A stretch of 64,000 nucleotides of DNA from Candidatus Delongbacteria bacterium (GCA_016937995.1 JAFGVM010000064.1:1-64000), one strand, 5' to 3'; positions 8,870 to 18,842 are shown, counted from the stretch's first letter. Notes: generated by a model not told the origin, from the letters alone. A program made the numbers and translations.

Positions 8870-11800
8870 ATGAAATTGAGATCAGTTTTAAATATTCTCA
8901 TGTTCATCTTGGTATTAGATCTTTTTTCTATTCAAAATTCAGACAGTACATCGTTTAAATTAATATATGATACCGGAATACTGAAAAATCAGGTTGAAGT
9001 ATTTCCTCCGGTAGGACAGAATTTTCTGACTAAATATAAAAAAGATTCAATTGTCTTTTCCATCAGCTCAACTAAATATAAACATGGTATTGAGATAGAT
9101 GAATCAATGCAGTATGTTGTCATATATGAAAGACTTTTCGAGGAAGATTATAAAAAATCAATAGTGATGAAGCTTCAGGATTATATCTCTCAAAGAACCG
9201 AATATGAAACAAGGGATCAGTGGTTCAAATCAGTAACGAAGGGCCTGGGAGTGGGAGAATATGGAGGTTTCCTGTCAGGTGAAGAAATTGCAATAGATAT
9301 TCCATTTAAAATTAAATCAAGGACTTTTCACAGGGTTTTTGGTGGGGATAAGATCGGATTGAGAGTAAAAGGATCCCTGTCATTAAGTATTACCGGTCAA
9401 AAGAGTTATACTGATCTTCCAAATGTTGAAGATTCAAGCTTTGATTTTACTCTCGATCAGACTCAGAATATTTCTATCAGAGGAAAAATAGGTACCAAAG
9501 TCGATGTTGATATTGCACAGAATACGGAGTCTCTGGATTTTGAGAACTCTCTTAAGTTAACTTATACCGGTGAGAGTGATGAGATCATACAGAAGTTCGA
9601 AGCAGGGAATATCGGTCTTAGTTTACCGGGTACCAGGTTCGTAAGTTACAGTGGTGTCAATAAAGGATTATTCGGTTTGAAAACTGTGATGCAGATAGGA
9701 AATCTGAAGAATACCACTATCGCATCATTTGAGAAAGGACAGAAAAATCAACTTACTGTTAAGGGTGGAGTGACAACAAGAGAAGTATCTATTAATGCGA
9801 AAAATTACCTGCCATACACTTATTTCTACATTGAGGACAGTTTTAAGGAAAATTTTGCTACAGAGAACAACTATGAAAATATACTTGCCCATGTTCCGTT
9901 ATCAACTTCAATTTATAAAATTCAACCCTATTCTCTCGAACTGTTCGTAACAATCGGGAATGAAGTAGGTACATTCCCGGATGCGGATATATATATTGAT
10001 TATACTGATAACTCTGATTCAATTGGTGTATATCCGAACAGTTACCCCAATTTATATAAACAGAACCGTGTAAAAAGATTAGAACCTGAGCAATATGAAA
10101 TAAATAACGAGCTTGGATATATCAGGTTAAAATCTGTTAATCTTGTAAGTGGACAGATCCTTGCAGTGAAATACATTAAACAACACTACCAATTATTGAC
10201 CGATACAATACACATAGGAAAAAAAGTAAGTGATACAAAATATGAGCTTCAGATAATAGCTGAAAAAGGTCAGAAATTCAGTGCTCCCTGGTCAGATCTT
10301 GAATGGAAAAACGTTTATTCTCTGGGAGGAACAGATGTCAGTAGAGAGGATTTTAAACTCACAATAACAAAAGATGTAGCCGGTACAACAAAATCCGAAG
10401 AATTGGATCCATCCGGAGTTCCGGTACCATATCTTCAATGGTATGAGGTGGAGGATGAGCAGGCTAATGACCTTGTGGATATAGGCTACCTGAACCCAGC
10501 TTACGGAGAGTTCAGATTCCCTAATCAGAGACCGTTCGAACCTGACAGCAACAGTGTGATCTATAAAACCACAGGACTTGCAGATACACTTTTTACAGAT
10601 CCTGAAATATATCAGGACCCTTATACGACATTTACTTCTCCATTCAATCTGAAATTTGTGATCACCAGTAAATCGAGTACTTATCAGCTTGGATTTAACG
10701 TGATCGAAGGATCGGAAGTTGTAAGGTCCGGAGCAACTGAATTACAAAAAGATGTGGATTATATAATAGATTATCACTCAGGACAGCTTTCTCTGATCAA
10801 TGACCTTTATCAAACAGCTGACATAGAAATTTCTTATGAATCTGCAACAATATTTCAACTCGATGAAAAAGTTCTTTTAGGTAACAGATTTGAATATTCT
10901 TTCAATAAAGATACGTACATAGGAGGTACCGTTCTTTATTTATCTGAATCAACAAATGAGGAAAGGGTCCATGTCGGGTATGAACCAAAAAGAAATCTTA
11001 CTCTGGATATTAACGGACAAACAAAATTTGATACACCTTTCATTACTAAGATGCTTGACAGATTACCTCTGATAGAAACTGACTCAAAATCATCATTTTC
11101 ACTGGAAGGTGAGGTTGCACAGATATATCCAAATCCCAACCCACTGGATGCGGCTTACATAGATGATTTTGAGAACAGCAAGAAAAATACTTCACTGGGT
11201 ATCAATTATTCAAGCTGGCATTACTCATCAGTACCGGATTATTATGAGACCCTTGTTTCTTATACACAATCAACTGATGTGACCGGTGATGGATTGATCT
11301 TACCAACATCATACTTTCTTCAGGCATATTCCGGAAATTCTGAAACAGATGAACCTGCATTTTACTGGTATAATCCCAATGATGATGATAAATTGGCAAA
11401 AGATGATATTTATACTGATGTTCCTGCAACGGAAAAAAACGATAAAGTATCGACTCTGGATATGATATTTAAGCCTATGAACAGATCTGAAGGTATCAAC
11501 GGTAATGATATTAGACCAGAAGATTCATGGGGTGGAGTTATGAAGTATCTTCATTCATCATATCAGGATATGAGAGAGATAAAATATATTGAATTTCTTG
11601 CTTCAACAAACAGAAATATAACATTGAATATTGACATTGGTGAATTGAGTGAGGATGTTATACCGGATGGATATCTGAACACTGAGGATATTAACAACAA
11701 TAATGTTCTTGATATTGTTGATAATTCTGAGGATACAGGACTGGATATGATGTCAGGACAAAATGATTTTAACCCTTTGTATCTCTTCGATCCAAACTCC

Positions 11801-14800
11801 CCTAGAGCAAAAGAAAATTATGAACGTTTTTCTTTTGATGATCACCCAGAAGAATCAGCAGGAAAACCAACTCCTGATTCCCAACTGGATAATTACTGGG
11901 ATTTTATTAAGACCGAGAAAAACGGAAGGCTGGATTCAGAGGACCTTGACGGTGGAGGTAACCTTGATAAGACTGTAAAAGCCTACAGGTATTCTCTTGA
12001 ACTGAGATCCAATCCAACTGTGGACCTAAATTATGTTATCAGTAAAGACTATAGTCCCGGTTCAGGTTTTGCACTTTACCGGGTACCTTTAGATGATAAA
12101 TTAAGAAAAATATTGAACAGTGAGCCTGATCTGGCAAAAATGAAATATCTGAAATTGTGGGTTAACAATTCAGCCGATACTATAAATACTACAAAAATTC
12201 AGTTCGTGACCCTTAACCTTGTAGGAAATGAATGGGCTGCAAGAGGAGACAGTAAAGGTAGAATTGAAGCTAAAACAATAAATAACGAAGATGATAAGGA
12301 AAGATACCATTCTCCACCTGGAGTAAAAAAACTTGATTCAGATAATTACGAGGTACCTGAGCAGTCCCTTTTAATGGACATAACTCTTGATCCGTTCTCA
12401 ACTTCAAACTTACCTAAAAATCCAACACTTACCAAATATTTGATAGGTGGAGAAAATTATTTATTATACGAAGAAATGAAAATGTTCATTCATGGTGGTA
12501 CGGAAAAGGATGATCCTTTATGGCCGGTGGATAGACCATTATACTTTGTCTACAGATTCGGCTCAGACTCTTTGAATTACTATGAGTATAGATCAAAACT
12601 TGTAGCAGGATGGAAAAATACAGAAGTTAATAATCAAATGATAATTCCTTTGAACGAATTAACCGAGTTGAAAACTTTAAGATCGGATGACGGTGCACGT
12701 ATTGACTCGATGTACATGAAAGGATTTAACGATGAACTGATAAAAAGATACATAGGTATTCGTGGAAATCCAACTCTTCAAAATGTAAAATATTTAAATG
12801 CAGGAATTATTGACTCAGCGAATACAGCCCTGAATACAGAGATCTGGCTTGATGAGTTACGCTTGGTCAAAGTAAAAAAAGATCCTGGTATGGCAATGAG
12901 AGCTAAATCAAGGATAGAATTGGCAGATGTGGCAACGGTTGATATGGAGATGACAAGGCAGGATGGAAATTTTCACAGAATAGAGGAGAAGAGCGGAAGT
13001 GGATTGAATTCTCAAAATTTCAATCTGAATACAACATTCAATCTGGATAAACTGGTTCCGCAAAAATTAGGGTTGAGAGTACCGCTTAAATATACATATT
13101 CAAACAGTGACAGTTATACAAAGTATCAGGGAAGTACTGACATCTTAGTTGATGAGAACAATATTCCTGATTCTGTAAGGATCATTAATAAAAGACATCA
13201 ATATGATTTCTCTGTCAACAAGACCTCTAAATCAACAAATCCTTTTCTTAAATATTCGATAGATAATATTTCATTTACAGGAAATGCTTCTTTCTCCAAT
13301 CTCAGTAATGCAACCTATCTGACTTCTGAATCTGAAAATTATAAATATAAGATCGGATATTCTCTGAATTTACCGGAATCATGGTTTTCTTTAAAACCTT
13401 TTGGCTGGGTTGGTGCTAATAGTTTCATGAAAGGGATGAAGGATTTTAAATTTGTATTCTTTCCATCAAGTTATACAACTAATTTAGAAACAACGAAAAA
13501 TAAAACTGTTTCATTGACCAGAAAGGGGAATAATACTACATCACAATTATTTGATGTTACAAGATCATTCAATACTAAAATGTCCCCGATACCTATATTG
13601 AATACCAGTTATGACCTGACTTTGAGATCTGATATGTTCAAAACAAAGATCGATACAATTGATACGAACAGCGGGGAAACTGTCACTCTGGTGGTTGATG
13701 ATAAGACCAGAGATTTTTCTGATATTGCATCTTTTAACTTTGGTGAACTGTCAACTCTGGATTCAAAATTGAATAATAATTTGAACTTAAACTTTTTTAA
13801 ATTCTGGACGAACGATCTGTCATTTAATACAGCATACAGTTGGAATGGTAACCTTGCAAATAATTCGATGGGAACTGACATAAAAAACCGGTATGATGCT
13901 AAGATCGGTACTAAATTGAAAACTAAGGATATTTTTACCGGAATTCAAAGTTCGATTGAATATTTTTTCCCTAAAAAGGAAGAAAAAAAAGAGACTGTAC
14001 AACATAACGATGATCCAGCTCCGCCTCAAAAAAATGATCCTAAAGATGTCAAAAAAACTGATAATATGAGGAATATTAGAAAAAGTAAGTCTTCTAATTC
14101 TGAAAAGAAAAAATCTATACTTGATTTTTTAAAGAATAATTTATCTGACCTTTCTCTGTCCTATTCACAAAACCGGGAAAACACATTTAATAATATCAAC
14201 TCCTTTGACCAGGCTGATCTGGGATTTATATTTGGAGTATCTTCCGAACCGGAAGATCTGGAATATGAAAATACCAGCTGGGGTGGTAGTTGGGCTTTAT
14301 CCGGAAGTACAAGATTGAGCCTATCTAATAATCTGGCTTTTGATGGAATAACTTATCAGTTCGGAAGATCTTACAGAGAAAACAATAATGAGGGTTTTGC
14401 AGGTACAGATACAGAGACAAACTTTGTATGGCCGTGGGTCACTGAAGAAGAGCATAAAAAAAGTGATGTGACCTCCTACATGATACCGAATTATTCTATT
14501 AATATTAAAGGTTTGGAAAAACTGATGATCAACTCTGAAAGTATATCATCAATAACAATATCACATCAAAAATCCGGTAATGTTTCTTCGGTCTGGTATA
14601 TGGAGAACAGCAGCCCTGATATGTACCTGACCGGTATTCCCGACCTGGATCCTAACATTCTTAAATTAAGGTCTAAAGCTTATAATGTTTCTTTCAGACC
14701 TTTGGCTTCTTTCAAGCTGAATCTTAAGAACGGATATAATTTTAGTGCTTCTTACAACTACACATACGATATGAAAGAGCAATATGCATACAATGACGGT

Positions 14801-15202
14801 GTTGCAGACATTCAGTCCGGTGATAAAAAATATTCCCGGGAGTTAAGGGTCTCAAGTGGATATAATCAAAAAGGCGGTTTCAAAATACCATTGAATTTTT
14901 GGCCTTTCAACGGTAAAAGACTGGATAATGATATTACCTACAACTTATCATTGTCTTATAACTCTTCAGAAACTTATAAATATGATCTTGAAGCAAAAGA
15001 ATATGAAGGATTTGCAGACGGGATAAAATCAGATAATTTTACTGTAGCTCCGGATATAACATATAAAATATCACAAAAACTAAGCGGTACAGCATCTTAT
15101 TCATATAATTATAATGAAAGCCAGAGTTATGGCGCAAGAAGTGTTGTGAATACAAACCATAAGTTCGAATTAAGAGCTGTGTTGAGTATCTCGGGAAGGT
15201 AA
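8870..15202 (+). CDS. sprA: SprA/Sov-like giant outer-membrane translocon (type IX secretion / gliding)
   Basis: A 2,110-residue protein with an N-terminal signal peptide (hydrophobic residues ~8-22). The segment at ~170-270 (SLSITGQKSY, ISIRGKIGTKVDVDI, LDFENSLKLTYTGESDEII, EAGNIGLSLPGTRF) is the characteristic SprA N-terminal region, and IYPNPNPLDAAYIDDFENSK at ~753-772 is another family hallmark. SprA is the very large beta-barrel through which type IX cargo crosses the outer membrane, and this length is typical. Residues ~1702-1755 form a Lys/Asp/Asn-rich, probably disordered insert (DDPAPPQKNDPKDVKK). The start overlaps no Shine-Dalgarno of its own, so translation is probably coupled to the TPR gene. 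No other type IX genes (porK/L/M/N, porV) are in the window. Confidence 0.93.
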   Translation: MKLRSVLNILMFILVLDLFSIQNSDSTSFKLIYDTGILKNQVEVFPPVGQNFLTKYKKDSIVFSISSTKYKHGIEIDESMQYVVIYERLFEEDYKKSIVMKLQDYISQRTEYETRDQWFKSVTKGLGVGEYGGFLSGEEIAIDIPFKIKSRTFHRVFGGDKIGLRVKGSLSLSITGQKSYTDLPNVEDSSFDFTLDQTQNISIRGKIGTKVDVDIAQNTESLDFENSLKLTYTGESDEIIQKFEAGNIGLSLPGTRFVSYSGVNKGLFGLKTVMQIGNLKNTTIASFEKGQKNQLTVKGGVTTREVSINAKNYLPYTYFYIEDSFKENFATENNYENILAHVPLSTSIYKIQPYSLELFVTIGNEVGTFPDADIYIDYTDNSDSIGVYPNSYPNLYKQNRVKRLEPEQYEINNELGYIRLKSVNLVSGQILAVKYIKQHYQLLTDTIHIGKKVSDTKYELQIIAEKGQKFSAPWSDLEWKNVYSLGGTDVSREDFKLTITKDVAGTTKSEELDPSGVPVPYLQWYEVEDEQANDLVDIGYLNPAYGEFRFPNQRPFEPDSNSVIYKTTGLADTLFTDPEIYQDPYTTFTSPFNLKFVITSKSSTYQLGFNVIEGSEVVRSGATELQKDVDYIIDYHSGQLSLINDLYQTADIEISYESATIFQLDEKVLLGNRFEYSFNKDTYIGGTVLYLSESTNEERVHVGYEPKRNLTLDINGQTKFDTPFITKMLDRLPLIETDSKSSFSLEGEVAQIYPNPNPLDAAYIDDFENSKKNTSLGINYSSWHYSSVPDYYETLVSYTQSTDVTGDGLILPTSYFLQAYSGNSETDEPAFYWYNPNDDDKLAKDDIYTDVPATEKNDKVSTLDMIFKPMNRSEGINGNDIRPEDSWGGVMKYLHSSYQDMREIKYIEFLASTNRNITLNIDIGELSEDVIPDGYLNTEDINNNNVLDIVDNSEDTGLDMMSGQNDFNPLYLFDPNSPRAKENYERFSFDDHPEESAGKPTPDSQLDNYWDFIKTEKNGRLDSEDLDGGGNLDKTVKAYRYSLELRSNPTVDLNYVISKDYSPGSGFALYRVPLDDKLRKILNSEPDLAKMKYLKLWVNNSADTINTTKIQFVTLNLVGNEWAARGDSKGRIEAKTINNEDDKERYHSPPGVKKLDSDNYEVPEQSLLMDITLDPFSTSNLPKNPTLTKYLIGGENYLLYEEMKMFIHGGTEKDDPLWPVDRPLYFVYRFGSDSLNYYEYRSKLVAGWKNTEVNNQMIIPLNELTELKTLRSDDGARIDSMYMKGFNDELIKRYIGIRGNPTLQNVKYLNAGIIDSANTALNTEIWLDELRLVKVKKDPGMAMRAKSRIELADVATVDMEMTRQDGNFHRIEEKSGSGLNSQNFNLNTTFNLDKLVPQKLGLRVPLKYTYSNSDSYTKYQGSTDILVDENNIPDSVRIINKRHQYDFSVNKTSKSTNPFLKYSIDNISFTGNASFSNLSNATYLTSESENYKYKIGYSLNLPESWFSLKPFGWVGANSFMKGMKDFKFVFFPSSYTTNLETTKNKTVSLTRKGNNTTSQLFDVTRSFNTKMSPIPILNTSYDLTLRSDMFKTKIDTIDTNSGETVTLVVDDKTRDFSDIASFNFGELSTLDSKLNNNLNLNFFKFWTNDLSFNTAYSWNGNLANNSMGTDIKNRYDAKIGTKLKTKDIFTGIQSSIEYFFPKKEEKKETVQHNDDPAPPQKNDPKDVKKTDNMRNIRKSKSSNSEKKKSILDFLKNNLSDLSLSYSQNRENTFNNINSFDQADLGFIFGVSSEPEDLEYENTSWGGSWALSGSTRLSLSNNLAFDGITYQFGRSYRENNNEGFAGTDTETNFVWPWVTEEEHKKSDVTSYMIPNYSINIKGLEKLMINSESISSITISHQKSGNVSSVWYMENSSPDMYLTGIPDLDPNILKLRSKAYNVSFRPLASFKLNLKNGYNFSASYNYTYDMKEQYAYNDGVADIQSGDKKYSRELRVSSGYNQKGGFKIPLNFWPFNGKRLDNDITYNLSLSYNSSETYKYDLEAKEYEGFADGIKSDNFTVAPDITYKISQKLSGTASYSYNYNESQSYGARSVVNTNHKFELRAVLSISGR

Positions 15203-15207
15203 AAGAT

Positions 15208-15228
15208 AGTTGTAAGTTGTAGGTTATG
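15208..15228 (+). repeat. Heptamer tandem array (3 units)
   Basis: Three consecutive 7-bp units AGTTGTA, AGTTGTA, GGTTATG lie 6 nt after the sprA stop. It belongs to the same family as arrays at 18991-19018, 23615-23642, 30375-30402 and 48885-48947. Confidence 0.6.
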
Positions 15229-15236
15229 AGCCCGAA

Positions 15237-15260
15237 GAGACGGCAGCACTGCTACGTCTC
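15237..15260. repeat. GAGACG...CGTCTC palindromic element, copy A
   Basis: GAGACG and CGTCTC arms enclose a smaller GCAG/CTGC pairing. The 15-mer GCACTGCTACGTCTC is shared exactly with copy B at 22732-22752. Confidence 0.7.
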
Positions 15261-15295
15261 ACAACACTTGATAAGGTCATAATATAATACTGTTG

Positions 15296-15316
15296 GGTCG
15301 GAGTTTACCTCCGACC
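15296..15316. repeat. TGTAGGG-type variable-arm palindrome
   Basis: GGTCGGAG / CTCCGACC form an 8-bp perfect stem with a 5-nt loop TTTAC. It resembles the palindromes at 25361, 35379 and 40766, whose arms differ but remain complementary. Confidence 0.6.
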
Positions 15317-15330
15317 TAAAACGAGAAATA

Positions 15331-15365
15331 AGATTGCAACGGATTTAATAAATCCTCGCAATGAC
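15331..15365 (+). repeat. AGAT...ATGAC hairpin element upstream of xseA
   Basis: AGATTGC at the left and GCAATGACG at the right enclose an inner GGATTT/AAATCC stem. The right end is 23 nt before the xseA start. Related copies lie at 22764, 23712, 27409, 39952, 46312 and, inverted, 49821 and 49870. Confidence 0.7.
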
Positions 15366-15387
15366 GAAATAAAAAGAGTAAAAATTA

Positions 15388-16662
15388 ATGACAGATTTGT
15401 TTTCATACATTGAGGAAGAAGAAAATAAGAAAGAAGCTGAAAAGCTTATTCCTTCTGAAAAAAAGAAAGAAAAAAAAGAGAAAGAAGTTCTTTCTGTATT
15501 TGAGATCACTAAACTGATCAAGGGCGTCTTAGAACCAAATTTTTCAGGTGTCTGGATAGAAGGTGAAATTTCTAACTATAAGCATCATAGCTCGGGTCAT
15601 CATTATTTCAGTTTGAAAGATGAAAAAGCTGTTATCAGTTGCGTTATGTGGAAAGCAACCGGTGACAGATTGAGTTTTAAACCGGATAACGGCCAGAAAG
15701 TTATTGTTCTTGGAAATGTGACAGTCTATGAGGGTAGTGGAAGATATCAGATCGATGTAAAGAAAATGACCGTTTCAGGTATTGGTGAGCTGCAGGAAAG
15801 ATTTGAGATATTGAAGCAGAAACTTCTGGAAGAGGGTCTTTTCGATCAGATACATAAGAAACCGTTACCATTCTTGGTAAAGAATATCGGTGTAGTCACT
15901 GCTGAGACAGGTGCAGCTTTCCAGGATATCAGGAAAGTTATTAGATCAAGAGCTCCTTTTGTCAATATTTTTATTTATAATGCAAGGGTTCAGGGAAAAG
16001 GAACTGAGTCTGAGATCGTTGATGGAATTATTTTGTTCAATTCTCAAGCTGATCCTGTGGATGTTATTATAATCGGTAGAGGTGGTGGGTCACTGGAAGA
16101 TCTCTGGTCTTTCAACGAAGAGGTTGTTGCTCGTGCTGTTTTTAATTCAAAGATACCGGTCATCAGTGCGGTTGGTCATGAAATAGATTTCTCTATTTCA
16201 GATTTCGTTGCTGATGTTAGAGCTGCTACACCTTCACATGCAGCAGAGATTGCAACAATAAATCTTACAGAAGAAAATCTCAGGATAGGTCAGTATAAAA
16301 GCAGGCTGGGAAGTTCTATATCAAATTATTTCCAGAGACAGAATGAACTTTTAAATGCCTATGCAAACTCTCATGCCTTCAAAAGACCTGCGGATATTTT
16401 GAATAATTATACAATGATCCTGGATAATATCGAAGATAAATTTTCAATGCTCCTTAGGGTAAGGTTCGATTCAGAGAAGCAAAAATTATCAAAATATGAC
16501 GATATTTTAAGATCGCTTGATCCCGAGTCAGTTCTGAACAGAGGTTTTGCTATTGTCAGAGATAAAAAGACAGAGAAGATCGTTTCTTCCGCAAAAAAAG
16601 TAAAAAAAGAAACTGAACTAGAAGTTCAGTTTAAAGATGGTAAGGTTGATGTAAAGTCGTAG
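15388..16662 (+). CDS. xseA: Exodeoxyribonuclease VII large subunit
   Basis: A 424-residue XseA, the catalytic subunit of exonuclease VII, which degrades single-stranded DNA from both ends in repair and recombination. After a ~35-residue charged extension (EEEENKKEAEK, KKKEKKEKE), residues ~40-135 form the OB-fold (WIEGEISNYKHHSSGHHYFSLKD), then the catalytic domain carries GVVTAETGAAFQDI, GRGGGSLEDLWSFN and SAVGHEIDFSISDFVADVRAATPSHAAE. The C-terminal coiled-coil part is somewhat shorter than in E. coli (456 residues). No xseB small subunit lies next to it, so that partner must be elsewhere. A dispersed hairpin repeat ends just upstream, between sprA and this gene. Confidence 0.95.
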   Translation: MTDLFSYIEEEENKKEAEKLIPSEKKKEKKEKEVLSVFEITKLIKGVLEPNFSGVWIEGEISNYKHHSSGHHYFSLKDEKAVISCVMWKATGDRLSFKPDNGQKVIVLGNVTVYEGSGRYQIDVKKMTVSGIGELQERFEILKQKLLEEGLFDQIHKKPLPFLVKNIGVVTAETGAAFQDIRKVIRSRAPFVNIFIYNARVQGKGTESEIVDGIILFNSQADPVDVIIIGRGGGSLEDLWSFNEEVVARAVFNSKIPVISAVGHEIDFSISDFVADVRAATPSHAAEIATINLTEENLRIGQYKSRLGSSISNYFQRQNELLNAYANSHAFKRPADILNNYTMILDNIEDKFSMLLRVRFDSEKQKLSKYDDILRSLDPESVLNRGFAIVRDKKTEKIVSSAKKVKKETELEVQFKDGKVDVKS

Positions 16663-16663
16663 G

Positions 16664-16706
16664 GATCGCAAAAATGCGATCATTAAGCGAAAAAGGAATG
16701 CATTCC
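16664..16706. repeat. Two palindromes at the xseA / glycosyltransferase boundary
   Basis: GATCGCA-AAAA-TGCGATC (16664-16681) begins 1 nt after the xseA stop, and GGAATGCATTCC (16695-16706) follows. The preceding GTAGGG matches the flank of the variable-arm palindrome family. Between convergent genes they could also act as terminators, though no T-run follows. Confidence 0.55.
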
Positions 16707-16721
16707 TGCGTTCCGTACAAA

Positions 16722-17591
16722 TCATTTTAATTTTTTCAGGCTTCGGTAAATCGCTCCGGCAAATAAATATTTAAACATTATAAAATTCATTACACCACCG
16801 AAAAGCTTAGCTTTCATTTTTGCTATAGCGAAAGATAAAGGATTAAAGCAAAATCCTGCTTTCCAGGAAGTTAAAAAATCATAGTTGAATCTGTCTTTAT
16901 TCTCAGGATACTTGTTGATAATATATTTAAAATTTGTTCCTGAATTTTCAAGCTGACTTACCCATTGATCAAGATCTTTATTATGGTAATGTAATAAAAG
17001 GTCCGTTTTATAGAACTTGATCTTTCCCCCGTTCTTTTCTATTCTCATACCCAGTTCAGGATCTTCCCATCCATATCCTTTAAAATTCTCATCGAACTTG
17101 CCTATATTATTAAAGAATTCCTTCTTTATTCCGCAATAAGCTGATGTGAAATAATTACTTTTAAAATTTTCCTCAAATCCTTTTTGATTTGCTCCACGGG
17201 TATTAAGAAACTTATTTAGACATGATTTAGCACCGTCTGATCTTACATTTATAACATTAGCGAAAACCGCATCGAACTCCTGATCCATAAGCTCCACAAA
17301 GATATCGAAAAGATTATCTTTCATCTCGATATCATCATCAACAAAGAAAAGTATGTCACCCTTAGCCATGTCAGCACCTTTATTACGTGCCTTTGACCTT
17401 CCAATATTCTCACCATTATTTATAACGGTCACTTTTTTATCAAAAAAACTTTCAATAGGATGTTCAGGGCTGTCATTCACAACTATAATCTCATAGTAAT
17501 TTTGTGTATCATGATCAAGTATAGAGTTGACAGTTCTTTTGATAGAATCCGGTCTATTGTAAGTAGGTATTATGATTGACATTCTAATCAT
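16722..17591 (-). CDS. Family 2 glycosyltransferase
   Basis: A 289-residue GT-A fold glycosyltransferase: IIIPTYNRPDSIKRTVNSIL at the N terminus, EIIVVNDSP, the metal-binding FFVDDDIEM at ~84-92, and GYGWEDPELGMRIEKNGGKI near 168-187, which is the acceptor/catalytic segment of the GT2/galactosyltransferase-C group. The C-terminal ~50 residues are hydrophobic and may associate with the membrane. Its start overlaps the stop of the preceding membrane protein by 4 nt (ATGA), so the two are translationally coupled. The pair probably decorates a surface glycan or lipid; the sugar is unknown. Confidence 0.85.
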   Translation of the reverse strand: MIRMSIIIPTYNRPDSIKRTVNSILDHDTQNYYEIIVVNDSPEHPIESFFDKKVTVINNGENIGRSKARNKGADMAKGDILFFVDDDIEMKDNLFDIFVELMDQEFDAVFANVINVRSDGAKSCLNKFLNTRGANQKGFEENFKSNYFTSAYCGIKKEFFNNIGKFDENFKGYGWEDPELGMRIEKNGGKIKFYKTDLLLHYHNKDLDQWVSQLENSGTNFKYIINKYPENKDRFNYDFLTSWKAGFCFNPLSFAIAKMKAKLFGGVMNFIMFKYLFAGAIYRSLKKLK

Positions 17592-18718
17592 GATCTATCT
17601 CCTGATTTATTTGAATATATTCTTGTATAAATAGAATATAAAGTAACAAGCAGTAATGTTGCAAGTGAAAAAATCATTGTCAGCTGTCTATCGGGTAATG
17701 GAAATCTTGAATAAAAATGGTGCGGTAGAGCTAATACGGTCAATATGAGAAGAATATTTTTATTCTTTTTAGTTAAAAATTCTTTCTGTTCAAGTATATA
17801 TCCTACAAGAAAATAGAAAACTGGAAAGACAGGAGCAAATAATCTCTCGTTATCCCCGGCAATGAAACAGCTGAAGAAGTAAATTATTACAAATATAAAA
17901 AAGTATGAATGTTCTTTAAAAAACTTGATTTTTTCTTTGAAAAAAACAGCAGGGATTAAAGCCAAAGGTAAAAAAGTATTTATTATGATTCTGTAGTATG
18001 TTCCGGGTTTGAATATTTTATTAGTGTCATCAAAGTGTAATTTGCCGAAAGAATGTGCAAGGCCACCACCCGAAGAAGACTCGGTTATAATAAAAGTCCT
18101 TATGCCTGTTAAGATTATTACTGAAGGTATTGTTGCAGCAATGAGTTGATAAGTTTTCTTAGGAGATCTTTCTTTGAACCAATAGTAGATCAATCCTGCC
18201 GGAACTGCAAACAGGATGGTTTCTCTGTTTAAAACTCCGATGATCAGAATGATCGAAATGTATAAGAAATTTTCTTTTTTTAAAGCTATGAAGAAGAGTA
18301 AAATAAGTAAATGGGTCACTAGATCGTTTATGTCATAAAAATCCCAGATTGCAAATCCATAGGTATATTTATTGAGCATGAACAGGATAGTTATGAAGAA
18401 TGCAGTGTTCTCTTTTAGGCCGTATAGTATTAAGAACCTTAAGAGAAATATCGGTATCATTAAAGCTATCAATATTGTTAATAAATAAAACCCGAGATCA
18501 GTATTCATAGGTAAAATTCCGACGATCCATGGAGATAGTATTCTGTAGCCGAAATTTCTGGATACTTCAGGATTGAAACCAGGGGATGCTTCTGCCATCA
18601 TTTTATAATGGATTATGTCCGGGATCTCGTTGAACGGTTCAATGGAAATGTTGATCTTTCCGTAATAGAAGATCATTATTAATGATACGAGTATTAGTAA
18701 TAGATATGGTTTTTTCAT
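17588..18718 (-). CDS. Polytopic membrane protein, probable glycan-related (GT-C-like or polymerase-like)
   Basis: A 376-residue protein with about ten hydrophobic segments, starting with MKKPYLLLILVSLIMIFYYG. A loop after the first segment contains EPFNEIPDIIHYKMMAEASPGFNPEVSRNFGYRI (the longer loop lies at about residues 27-60), and the sequence NRETILFAVPAG near 165 resembles membrane GT-C and DUF2029-like enzymes, whose first loop holds an acidic catalytic residue. I cannot name the family with certainty. Coupling to a GT2 gene by a 4-nt overlap supports a role in glycan assembly. Few lysine or arginine residues lie in the membrane segments, as expected for an inner-membrane protein. Confidence 0.6.
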   Translation of the reverse strand: MKKPYLLLILVSLIMIFYYGKINISIEPFNEIPDIIHYKMMAEASPGFNPEVSRNFGYRILSPWIVGILPMNTDLGFYLLTILIALMIPIFLLRFLILYGLKENTAFFITILFMLNKYTYGFAIWDFYDINDLVTHLLILLFFIALKKENFLYISIILIIGVLNRETILFAVPAGLIYYWFKERSPKKTYQLIAATIPSVIILTGIRTFIITESSSGGGLAHSFGKLHFDDTNKIFKPGTYYRIIINTFLPLALIPAVFFKEKIKFFKEHSYFFIFVIIYFFSCFIAGDNERLFAPVFPVFYFLVGYILEQKEFLTKKNKNILLILTVLALPHHFYSRFPLPDRQLTMIFSLATLLLVTLYSIYTRIYSNKSGDRS

Positions 18719-18774
18719 ATTTCGTTAATATAAAATAATAGACTCGGCTAAGCTAACAAAAAAGAAATTATTTT

Positions 18775-18800
18775 GTAATTCCCGGACTTGATCCGGAAGC
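18775..18800. repeat. Degenerate dispersed hairpin (CCGGA...TCCGG)
   Basis: CCGGA-CTTGA-TCCGG (18782-18796) lies after GTAATTC. It resembles an inverted, worn member of the AGAT...ATGAC family. It opens a 378-nt gene-free stretch (18719-19096) filled with repeats. Confidence 0.45.
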
Positions 18801-18816
18801 CTTTTATTTATTTTAC

Positions 18817-18842
18817 GTTACTTTGTTTTGAAACAAAGTAAC
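18817..18842. repeat. 12-bp inverted repeat in the hisS upstream region
   Basis: GTTACTTTGTTT (18817-18828) and AAACAAAGTAAC (18831-18842) are perfect complements with a 2-nt centre. It resembles the CTTTCTTTTG...CAAAAGAAAG hairpin downstream of hisS at 20375-20400, so the hisS gene is bracketed by related elements. Confidence 0.6.
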
